This document shows positions 1 to 7,700 of a stretch of 12,137 nt of DNA, in pieces; positions within the stretch are counted from its first letter, which is position 1, and each line of letters opens with the position of its first letter. Below the pieces are notes generated by a model. The model saw only the letters and a program-made list of their open reading frames with translations. It ran no database searches and was not told the DNA's origin. The stretch lies in assembly GCA_002342985.1 (NCBI GenBank), contig DDRC01000075.1, positions 16,317 to 28,453 of the forward strand. Direction: 5' to 3'. This stretch comes from Flavobacteriales bacterium UBA2426 (GTDB lineage: Bacteria; Bacteroidota; Bacteroidia; Flavobacteriales_F; PHOS-HE28). Made by a program: the position numbers and the translations under genes.

Positions 1-48
1 ACCGGGATTCCCTGCATCTGGCGACGCTGCCGCCTGCCCGACGGCGGA

Positions 49-98
49 TTCCGGCGAGGGGGGGCGTGCCCCCTTCCCGCGTCCCGGTAAGGCCGGAA
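49..98. repeat. Nested inverted repeat at the left edge
   Basis: A 7-bp arm TTCCGGC (49-55) is matched by GCCGGAA (92-98). Between them lies a second G-run/C-run hairpin with arms at about 58-64 and 69-75, five of whose pairs are strong. No T-tract follows, and no stop codon occurs on the plus strand before the inner hairpin, so I cannot tie it to the end of an upstream gene. It could be a terminator remnant or part of a leader. Bases 1-134 otherwise hold no gene I can support. Confidence 0.3.
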
Positions 99-134
99 GT
101 GACGTCCATCACAGCGAGAGCTTGATCCTTGCGC

Positions 135-142
135 TAACTTTG
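135..142 (+). promoter_or_regulatory. Bacteroidota-type -7 box TAACTTTG
   Basis: TAACTTTG matches the Bacteroidota primary sigma factor -7 consensus TAnnTTTG exactly. It lies 41 bases before the ATG of the MbnP-like gene, so transcription would start near 148-150 and leave a short leader. No TTG is seen at the expected -33 spacing (about 19-21 bases further upstream), so support rests on the -7 box and its position. It would serve all three genes of the copper/heme operon, since the next two starts overlap preceding stops. Confidence 0.5.
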
Positions 143-183
143 AAAGATGGTGAGCAATCGGGCTTGCCAATCGTTATAGCGCT

Positions 184-942
184 ATGAGGAAGCTGCTTCA
201 CATCCTGGGAATCACGGTGGCTTTGGCAGGTTGCCGTACGGATGTGCCGGTGGATCCGGCTCCGGGACCGGTGGATGGTTCCGGAACGCTGCGTGTCACT
301 GTCGTTCCCGAATGGGAAGGGCAGCCCTTGCAGCTCTTCTCCGAGTACAGGGCTCCGGGGAACTACAGGTTCCAGGTGGAAATGCTCAAGTTCTACCTGA
401 GCGACCTCAGGTTGGTGAATGCAACCACGGAGCAGCCGCTGGAACAAGTGCGCCTGCTCGACCTCGGAGCAGGGCCGTTCAGCTTCGATTTCAGCGTTCC
501 CGAGGGCACTTGGTACGGGATCCGGGGGGGGCTGGGGTTGCCCCATGACCTCAATTACACGAATGCCGCGCTCTATCCCGACGGTCACCCTATGAGCGTG
601 AACACCGGCATGTATTGGACATGGGCCACCGGGTACAAGTTCGTGCTCTTCGACGGGCGCTACAACCCTGATCCTGCTGGCACGGGTCCGCTGCTGATGC
701 CATTTTCCGTGCACACGGGCATGGATACCTGCTACACCACGGTGGAGCTCATGCCCGCACTCCCATTCACCACCGCCAAGGGTTCCGTTACGGAACTCAC
801 CCTACGGGTGGCTGCTGATGGATTCCTGCTATCGTCCGGGGATACCATCGATGTGGCGACCGAGGACCAGTCGCACGGGGGCAATTATCCACTGGCACTG
901 AAGCTCACCCGCAACGTGAAGCGCAGCCTTCGCCTCGAATGA
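184..942 (+). CDS. MbnP-like lipoprotein (putative copper-binding protein)
   Basis: A 252-residue predicted lipoprotein: the short hydrophobic leader ends in a lipobox (VALAGC, Cys17), followed by a Pro/Gly-rich linker. The body matches the MbnP-like domain pattern: LKFYLSDLRL near 68-77, then HPMSVNTGMYWTWATGYKF at 135-153 and FSVHTG at 174-179. Possible copper ligands or modification sites are His121, His135, His177, His231 and Trp110, Trp145, Trp147. In methanotrophs the di-heme enzyme MbnH oxidises a Trp of MbnP to kynurenine, which with histidines binds Cu(I). Whether this homologue is modified the same way is inference. The next gene, a di-heme peroxidase homologue, starts inside this stop codon (ATGA, 939-942), supporting a functional pair. 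There is no obvious ribosome binding site, as is common in this phylum. The family call is fairly sure; substrate and function are less so. Confidence 0.85.
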   Translation: MRKLLHILGITVALAGCRTDVPVDPAPGPVDGSGTLRVTVVPEWEGQPLQLFSEYRAPGNYRFQVEMLKFYLSDLRLVNATTEQPLEQVRLLDLGAGPFSFDFSVPEGTWYGIRGGLGLPHDLNYTNAALYPDGHPMSVNTGMYWTWATGYKFVLFDGRYNPDPAGTGPLLMPFSVHTGMDTCYTTVELMPALPFTTAKGSVTELTLRVAADGFLLSSGDTIDVATEDQSHGGNYPLALKLTRNVKRSLRLE

Positions 943-1952
943 GCATGCTACGCCGGCGCATCTGGGTCCTCGTCCTGTTGCTAGCCGCGTGCCGTCATTC
1001 GGGCGAGGAGTCCCCTTTGCCGCTTGATGGTCCTTTCCCCTTGAGGCTGCCGGCGGGTTTTCCCGCCTTCGATACGCCCGCCGACAACCCCCTCACCGAG
1101 GCCTCCGTGGCCTTGGGGAAGGCCCTGTTCTTCGAGAAGCGGCTTTCCCGGGATGGCAGCATCTCCTGCGCTTCGTGCCACCTGCCCGCACGTGCCTTCA
1201 GCGATACGGTGCCGCGCAGCGCTGGCGTTGATGGACGCACCGGCATGCGCAATTCGGCACCCTTGACCAATCTGGCCTACCATGATGCGTTCTTCAGGGA
1301 TGGAGGAGTTCCAACCTTGGAGCAGCAAGTGATTGCGCCGATTCATGATCCAGTGGAGATGGATTTCAGCATCACGGCTGCCGCAGCCCTACTGCGGTAT
1401 GAGGAGCCGTACCGAAGCCTGTCGCAGCGGGCCTATGGCGTGGAGCTGGACGCTTGGGCGCTCTCCCGGGCCTTGGCCAGCTATGAGCGGACCTTGGTCA
1501 GCGGTTGGTCAAGATGGGACAGGTGGATGGCCGGAGAGGCCGGTGCGCTGTCCGAGTCCGAGGTGCGGGGTTGGCAGCTCTTCAACAGCGCCGCAGTGGG
1601 ATGCGGGTCCTGCCATTCCGGCTTCGACCTCAGCGACCATGCCTACCACAATGTGGGCCAGTACCTCGATTACGCGGACCCCGGCCGGGGCCGGATAACG
1701 CTCGATCCCGGTGATGAGGGCAAGTTCAAGACGCCCACGCTGCGCAACATCGCCCGGACGGCCCCGTACATGCACGATGGAAGCATGGCCACCTTGGAGC
1801 AGGTGGTCGATTTCTTCGCCGCTGGAGGACTGCCGCACGCGAACCGCGACCCATTGATGCAGAGCTTTGCGTTGAGCCCGGACGATAAGGCCGACCTCAT
1901 CGCCTTCCTGCGGGCATTGAACGACGAACAGCTGATTGACCAGGTGCCATGA
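939..1952 (+). CDS. Di-heme cytochrome c peroxidase / MbnH-like lipoprotein, first copy
   Basis: A 337-residue member of the bacterial di-heme cytochrome c peroxidase/MauG superfamily. A leader with lipobox LLAAC (Cys18) predicts a lipoprotein facing the periplasm. Two c-type heme sites are visible: CASCH at 77-81 and CGSCH at 222-226. The C-terminal half carries the family signature KTPTLRN (264-270) and PYMHDGS (276-282). Family members either reduce H2O2 or, like MauG and MbnH, oxidise a partner protein through a bis-Fe(IV) state. The gene overlaps the MbnP-like gene upstream and the second heme gene downstream, each by four bases (ATGA), so translation is probably coupled. Oddity: where the paralogue has FFWDGR, this protein has FFRDGG (118-123), putting Arg120 at the usual inter-heme Trp position. 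It may therefore transfer electrons differently or be impaired in the standard reaction. Confidence 0.85.
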   Translation: MSMLRRRIWVLVLLLAACRHSGEESPLPLDGPFPLRLPAGFPAFDTPADNPLTEASVALGKALFFEKRLSRDGSISCASCHLPARAFSDTVPRSAGVDGRTGMRNSAPLTNLAYHDAFFRDGGVPTLEQQVIAPIHDPVEMDFSITAAAALLRYEEPYRSLSQRAYGVELDAWALSRALASYERTLVSGWSRWDRWMAGEAGALSESEVRGWQLFNSAAVGCGSCHSGFDLSDHAYHNVGQYLDYADPGRGRITLDPGDEGKFKTPTLRNIARTAPYMHDGSMATLEQVVDFFAAGGLPHANRDPLMQSFALSPDDKADLIAFLRALNDEQLIDQVP

Positions 1953-3067
1953 AGCCCTACCACGCATTGATCGCATTCCTCCCGCTGGCGATGCTCGCCT
2001 CATGCAAGCCTGATGAGGGTCCGGAGGAGACGGATGGCACGGACGGCGGTGCCGCGCACCAGGCCACTCCGTACACCTTGGCCATCCCTTCGAATTTCCC
2101 GCCGATGTCCATCCCTTCGGATAACCCGATGACCGTGGAGGGCGTGGAACTCGGCCGGTACCTGTTCTATGAGGAGCGCCTGAGCGGCGATAACACCATG
2201 AGCTGCGCCAGCTGCCATGGGCAGTCCTTCGCCTTCAGCGACCACGGCAACCAGTTCAGCACCGGGATCGATGGCGTGCAGGGGAATAGGACGAGCATGG
2301 TGCTCCAGAACCTCGGTTGGGAGACGCGCTTCTTCTGGGATGGCCGTGCCATGACGCTCGAGGAGCAGATCCTGGAGCCGGTGGAGAATCCCATCGAGAT
2401 GCATGAGACATGGCCCAATGCCGTGGCCAAGCTGCAGGCGGATCCGGCCTACGTGGCCCTGTTCCAGGAGGCGTTCGGCAGCACCACGATCGACCGGTTC
2501 AAGGCCGCAAAGGCGATGGCCCAGTTCCTGCGCACGCTGATCAGCGGCAATTCCCGGTTCGACCGCTTCATGCGCGGCGAGATCCAGCTCACGCCGGAGG
2601 AGCAGCTCGGTTTCCTTCTCACGCAGCAGGAGGGAGGCGACCCTGCGCTCGGCCTGGGCGGCCAATGGGGAGCGGATTGCTTCCATTGCCACCCCCACGG
2701 CGGCGCGCGCTTCACGGATGGGTTGTTCAGGAACAACGGATTGGACAGCCAATTCACCGACTTGGGCCTGGGCGGCGTCACCGGCCTTCCTCAGGACATG
2801 GGCCTCTTCAAGACGCCCACCCTACGGAATGTAGCCGTGAGCGGGCCTTATATGCACGACGGCCGGTTCAGCACCCTGGAGGAGGTGATCGAGCATTACA
2901 ACGGTGGGGGGCACCCTTCGCCCACGATCAGCCCCTTCATGAAGTTCACGCAGGGAGGGCTCTCGCTCACGCCGGAGAAGAAGGCCCAGTTGCTGGCCTT
3001 CCTCCATACCCTCACCGATGACGAGTTCCTGACCAATCCTGAATTCGCCGATCCGGGAACCCCCTGA
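1949..3067 (+). CDS. Di-heme cytochrome c peroxidase / MbnH-like lipoprotein, second copy
   Basis: A 372-residue paralogue of the preceding protein, with lipobox LASC (Cys19) and an acidic Gly/Thr linker at 21-35. Heme motifs are CASCH (86-90) and CFHCH (244-248), followed by KTPTLRN (288-294) and PYMHDG (300-305). Unlike its neighbour it keeps FFWDGR (128-133). Trp130 sits 40 residues after the first heme His, close to the spacing of the conserved inter-heme Trp in Pseudomonas cytochrome c peroxidase. It also has an insert between the N-terminal region and the second heme (about 220-243). Its start overlaps the previous stop (ATGA, 1949-1952). Of the two copies it looks the more complete redox enzyme. 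Its substrate could be H2O2 or the MbnP-like partner. It ends 21 bases from the convergent flavoprotein gene, with no strong terminator between them. Confidence 0.86.
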   Translation: MKPYHALIAFLPLAMLASCKPDEGPEETDGTDGGAAHQATPYTLAIPSNFPPMSIPSDNPMTVEGVELGRYLFYEERLSGDNTMSCASCHGQSFAFSDHGNQFSTGIDGVQGNRTSMVLQNLGWETRFFWDGRAMTLEEQILEPVENPIEMHETWPNAVAKLQADPAYVALFQEAFGSTTIDRFKAAKAMAQFLRTLISGNSRFDRFMRGEIQLTPEEQLGFLLTQQEGGDPALGLGGQWGADCFHCHPHGGARFTDGLFRNNGLDSQFTDLGLGGVTGLPQDMGLFKTPTLRNVAVSGPYMHDGRFSTLEEVIEHYNGGGHPSPTISPFMKFTQGGLSLTPEKKAQLLAFLHTLTDDEFLTNPEFADPGTP

Positions 3068-3088
3068 TCGACGCGCCGCGCGCTCGCC

Positions 3089-4585
3089 TTACGCCGCAGC
3101 GCTCGACGAATCAGCAGGTCGCCATCGGCAGTGCTGCATCCTGTCGGCGAAGACCTCCGGCTTGAAGATGCTCTTCCCGAGGAGGAGCCGCGCGCATTCC
3201 TGCACGCCTTCCGTGATGCTCGGATGCGGGTGCACCAGGTCGGCCAGTTCGCGCACCGGGGTCCCGAGCCGGATCATCAGGCTCACGGCCTCGATTGCGC
3301 TGGACGCATGCTCGCCCACGGCGCGCATGCCCAGCACGTGCATCTCTTCATCGTCGGTGACCAGCACCTTGAAGAAGCCGCGCGTCCTGCGCATGGCGAT
3401 GGCCCTGGGGATGCAGCTGTAGTCGATGCGGGCGAGGCGATAGGCCATGCCCCGCTTGCGGCATTCCTGTTCGTTGAGCCCCACGCCGGCCACCTCGGGG
3501 TCGAGGAACATGATGGTGCTGATGTTGTCGTAGCTCAGCGGGGTGGATGCCGATCCGCAGAGCTGCTCGGCGGCATGGCGCCCCTCCATCTCGCCCAGGT
3601 TCACGAGCATGTTCGACCCTGTGGCATCACCGACGGCATGGATGTGGGCCGCGCTCGTCGCCGTGCCGTTCAGCATGATGGCGCCTGTACGCGTGTCGGT
3701 GATGACGCCGGCGGCGGCCAGGCCGAGTCCTTCCACATTGGGCTGCCGGCCCACGGAGAGCAGCGCCTTCTCCACCTGGACGGTTTCCGCACGGCCATCG
3801 GGGTAGGACAGGCGGTATTCGACGCCGGAGTCCGTGGCCGTGATCCGCTCCAGCTTCGCCTGCCGATGGATGATGACGCCCTGCCGCTCGAGGTTGCGCG
3901 CAACGAGCTCGCTCACGTCGGCATCCTCGAAGGGCAGGATCCGATCGGCCCGGTCGATCAGGTGCACGCGCGTGCGGCCGAGCAGGGAGAAGATGGTGGC
4001 GAATTCGCAGCCGATGACCCCTGCGCCGATGATGACGATGCTCTCCGGGTATTCCTCGAGCGCGAAGATGCCGTCGCTGGTGAGGATGCGGCGCTCGTCC
4101 ACTTCGATTCCGGGCAGGTGGCGGGGGCGGCTACCCGTCGCGATGATGACACGGTCGGCCTGCACGTCCACGATGCGGTCGGGGCGTTCGATGCGGATGG
4201 TGCGCGGGTCGAGGAAGGAGGCCTGTCCGCGTTCATGGACGAATGCCCGGCGGCCCGATGGCCCCACAGCGGAAGCGAGGAGCTGCAGGTGGCACGCATA
4301 GAGGTACTTGCGCTCGAAGGCGGCCTCGTTCACCGCTTTGGAGACCTCCGTCCAATCCAGGCGGAACGGTTCGCGGCCACGGGTCCGCATCAGCTCATTG
4401 GTGCTCGATACGCGCTGTGCGATCTCCCAGAGGGTCTTCGAGGTGAGCGCACCGTTGAAGATGCCGGTCCCACCCACGCGGTCGCGCTCGATCAGCACCA
4501 CTCGTTGCCCAAGGTCGATGCCGCGCATGGCGGCTGCGTAGCCGGCGGGTCCACCACCAATCACGCACAGGTCAAAGTGTTCCAT
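3089..4585 (-). CDS. FAD-dependent pyridine nucleotide oxidoreductase, cysteine-less dihydrolipoamide dehydrogenase/SthA-like
   Basis: A 498-residue flavoprotein of the group I disulfide reductase fold. It shows the FAD Rossmann motif GGGPAG (10-15), ATGS (149-152), the NAD(P) motif GAGVIG (187-192) with Asp211 after the second strand (favouring NAD over NADP), the second FAD motif HAVGDATG (316-323), and a dimerisation domain with HPHPSITE (452-459), which carries the His-Glu pair of true dihydrolipoamide dehydrogenases. The redox-active segment, normally with two Cys (one in soluble transhydrogenase), reads GGTGIFNGALTSK (38-50): Gly41 and Ala46 replace both. It is more likely a transhydrogenase- or quinone-reductase-like enzyme than a disulfide reductase. 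I chose the ATG at 4585 because it begins directly at the Rossmann strand (MEHFDLCVIGG). The frame stays open to 4858, but that stretch is low-complexity and unlike the family. It looks monocistronic, convergent with the heme operon and divergent from the PKD operon. Confidence 0.85.
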   Translation of the reverse strand: MEHFDLCVIGGGPAGYAAAMRGIDLGQRVVLIERDRVGGTGIFNGALTSKTLWEIAQRVSSTNELMRTRGREPFRLDWTEVSKAVNEAAFERKYLYACHLQLLASAVGPSGRRAFVHERGQASFLDPRTIRIERPDRIVDVQADRVIIATGSRPRHLPGIEVDERRILTSDGIFALEEYPESIVIIGAGVIGCEFATIFSLLGRTRVHLIDRADRILPFEDADVSELVARNLERQGVIIHRQAKLERITATDSGVEYRLSYPDGRAETVQVEKALLSVGRQPNVEGLGLAAAGVITDTRTGAIMLNGTATSAAHIHAVGDATGSNMLVNLGEMEGRHAAEQLCGSASTPLSYDNISTIMFLDPEVAGVGLNEQECRKRGMAYRLARIDYSCIPRAIAMRRTRGFFKVLVTDDEEMHVLGMRAVGEHASSAIEAVSLMIRLGTPVRELADLVHPHPSITEGVQECARLLLGKSIFKPEVFADRMQHCRWRPADSSSAAA

Positions 4586-4755
4586 GGCATGCCATCGCCG
4601 CAGCGACGGCCATTGATACGGCGGGAAGGAGCGATGGTTCCTGCCGAGGGGGCGATCGTCGTCGTCCGCCGCGGTTTGGTCGGAGAATGCGGTCGGCGGG
4701 TATCCTGCGGGGCCGGATCCGCGTAGACCGGTGCGCATCATCATGCACCGCCACC
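4586..4755. other. Divergent intergenic region
   Basis: About 170 bases separate the flavoprotein start (minus strand) from the preferred start of the PKD giant (plus strand). Promoters for both should lie here. I found no exact TAnnTTTG box on either strand; the nearest plus-strand candidate is a degenerate CGCGGTTTG ending near 4678. An in-frame ATG at 4687 and a GTG at 4756 are the two plausible starts for the downstream gene. Confidence 0.5.
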
Positions 4756-7700
4756 GTGTCCCTTGAACGCACTTCGCTGGCCGCGCTGGCCGCCGGGCTC
4801 CTGGCACTGCAGGCTTCCGCGCAGTGCCCTCAGCTCTACGACTACTACGGTGCGCCATCCGCTTCGCCGCAGTGGTTCAGCTGCTCCGGCACCAGCTTCA
4901 CGCTGGTCATCGCCACGCCGCAATCCGTGGGTGCCTATTCCATCGACTGGGGCGATGGCAGCCCGCTGCAGACCGGTGCGGCCCTGGCCCCCCCCATGAC
5001 GGTGCCGCACGTGTATGCCGCTGCGGTGGCCACGTACACGGTGACGTTCACGGAACTCGCCACGGGATGCACCGTGGTCGGCACCTTGACCATGGAGCAG
5101 AGCACGAGCGCTTCGATCCAGATCCCGGTCGGGGGGCTTACCCAGGTGTGCGCGCCGCACCCCGTGGAGTTCATCAACAGCAGCACCAATGTTTCACCGA
5201 ACACGGTGTTCCAGTGGGATTTCGGCGACGGCTCGCCCATTCTCACGTTCGATCACACGAACTGGGGCCAGACCATCACCCATACCTACCAGCAGGGTAC
5301 CGTGGATTGCGAGACCACGGTGAGCCTCACCGCCCAGAACTCCTGCAACACGCTGCAGGGCGGGTCGAGCCTGGCCACCTTCAATCCCATCCGCATCTGG
5401 GACATCGACGATGCGAGCATCGCCGCGAGCGCGACGCTGCTGTGCTGGCCTGACCGCACGGTGACCTTCGCGAATACCACGGACCGCAACTGCTTCCAGC
5501 AGGGCAACATCTTCCAGCGCTACGAGTACTGGAACTTCGGCGATTACTGGGGCCAGGGCCAGGACTCGATCATCGATTGGGTCCCTTGGCCGCCAACCTT
5601 CCCGCGGGTCATCCAGTATCCGGGCATCGGCACCTATGAGGTGATGCTCCTGGACAGCAACTACTGTGGCATCGATACGGCCTTCATCACCATCCAGATC
5701 GTTCCGCCGCCCGATGTATCGCTCACCGTGTCCCCCGATACCATCTGCGTGGGAGAGACGGCGTTCTTCGATCAGACCACCAGCGGGGGAGCCAACTACT
5801 TCCAATGGGACTTCGGCGCGGGAGCCGGCTTCCAATGGACCGGTGCGGGCGATCAGGCCCATACTTACGCGGCGCCCGGCACCTACACGGCCTCCTACAC
5901 CGCCAGCATCCAGGGTGCCACGGCCGGATGCGCCGATACCGCCTCCGTGACGGTGGTGGTGCTGCCGCGGCCGACGGCCGATTTCACGATCGATCAGGAT
6001 GCGGCGTGCGATTCGCTTACGGTGACCGCGGTGAATGCCTCGGTGAGCGCTGTTTCGCACCTCTGGGACTTTGGCGACGGCACGACCAGCACGCTCGCCG
6101 ACCCGCCGCCGCACCATTATGGCGCCGTGGGGGATTACACCATCACGCTCACGGTGACCAATGCCCTTGGCTGCACCCACTCCTTCTCGCGCGAGGTGCA
6201 TGTCTTCGCCCCGCCGACGGTGGCGATCCAGGCGGCCAATCTCTGCTTCGGTGATACCGCGCAGTTCATCCCGGTGATCGGTACCGCGCCGGGGAATCCG
6301 GTCACGAGCTGGTCGTGGTCCTTCGGTGATGGGAGCGGCTCCTCCGATGAGCAGCCGTTCCATGCATACGCAGCCCCCGGACCTTACACGGTTTTCCTCG
6401 ACGTGGCCACGCCCTATTGCGGCGGTTCCGGTTCGCAGGCCTTGAATGTGCAGGCGAGGCCTGTCGCCTCCTTCACGCCGAGCGCCGCCTTGGGCTGCTC
6501 ACCGATGCCCGTGGACTTCGTGAATGCCAGCACGGGTGCGACAGCCTACCAGTGGCTCTTCGGTGACGGCAATGCATCCACGGCCAGCGCACCCTCGCAC
6601 ACCTACGTGAATGCCGGTGCAGCGGACACCGCCTTCACCGTCACGCTCATCGCCAGTACACCGTTCGGCTGTGCGGATACAGCGGTGGTTCCGATCACCG
6701 TAGCGCCCGGCGTGGTGGCTGGGTTCACGCACAATGCCGTACCGGGCTGTGCGCCGATGGATGTCTCCTTCGTGAACACGAGCACCGGAGCGGCCAGCTA
6801 CCTGTGGGACTTCGGGGATGGGGTCACGAGCTCCGCCCAGCATCCTGGTCACACCTTCACCAACACGAGCTTCTTCCTCGATATCCGCACGGTCACGCTC
6901 ACCGCCTTCTCCCCGGCGGGCTGCCAGGCCAGCGTCACCCAGCAGGTGATGGTCTATCCCGCGCCGGACTTCAGCTTCGTGGCGGCCCCGGACAGCGGCT
7001 GCAGCCCGCTCACCGTCACCTTTCCGAGCGTGGTGGGCGCTGTATCCTACGCCTGGGATTTCGGGGATGGGAGCACGGGCAGCGGCCCTTCGCCGACCCA
7101 CACCTACCTCAACGGAACCACGAATGAACAGGTCTTCGGCATCACGCTGGTGGGCAGCAATGCCTTTGGCTGCGTGGATACAGCTGAAGCGATCGTCACC
7201 GTGTACCCCAATCCAGTGGCGCAGTTCACGGCATCACCGCTGATGGGCTGCCATCCGCTCACAGCCCAGCTCACGAACCTGAGCACCGGGGCCATGGCCT
7301 TCCAGTGGAACTATGGCGATGGCCAATGGAGCGATACCGCCATGGCGGTGCATGGGCACACCTGGTTCAACTTCCCGGGGCCCGGCGCTGTCACCTACCC
7401 CGTCTCGCTCACCGCCATCACGGACCATGGATGCACGAGCACCGCCACGGCTCAGGTGCAGGTGTTCCCCCAGGTGGTCGCCGGGTTCGTGCAGCCATCG
7501 GATGGATGCGCGCCGCTCGCCACGGATTTCGTCAACACCTCCACGGGCGCCAGCTCCTTCCTGTGGAGCTTCGGCGATCAGCAGGGCAGCAGCGCGGCGT
7601 CCCCGAGCCATACCTATTTCAATCCGGGATTGAGCGATGCGGTATTCAATCCGACCCTCATCGCCACATCGTCGTTCGGGTGCAGCGATACCGCGACGAC

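Noticed and set aside
4436..4585. Annotating the flavoprotein as dihydrolipoamide dehydrogenase (lpd)
   Set aside because: Both redox-active cysteines are absent and no 2-oxoacid dehydrogenase subunits are nearby.
3131..4726. A 531-codon open frame on the plus strand opposite the flavoprotein gene
   Set aside because: It mirrors a well-supported flavoprotein with intact cofactor motifs. Its translation is His/Ala/Gly-rich with no recognisable domain, as expected from antisense reading of GC-rich codons.
4586..4858. N-terminal extension of the flavoprotein to an ATG at 4858
   Set aside because: The extra 91 residues are low-complexity and precede the Rossmann strand that starts directly after the ATG at 4585. 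The extension would also overlap the start and signal peptide of the divergent gene.
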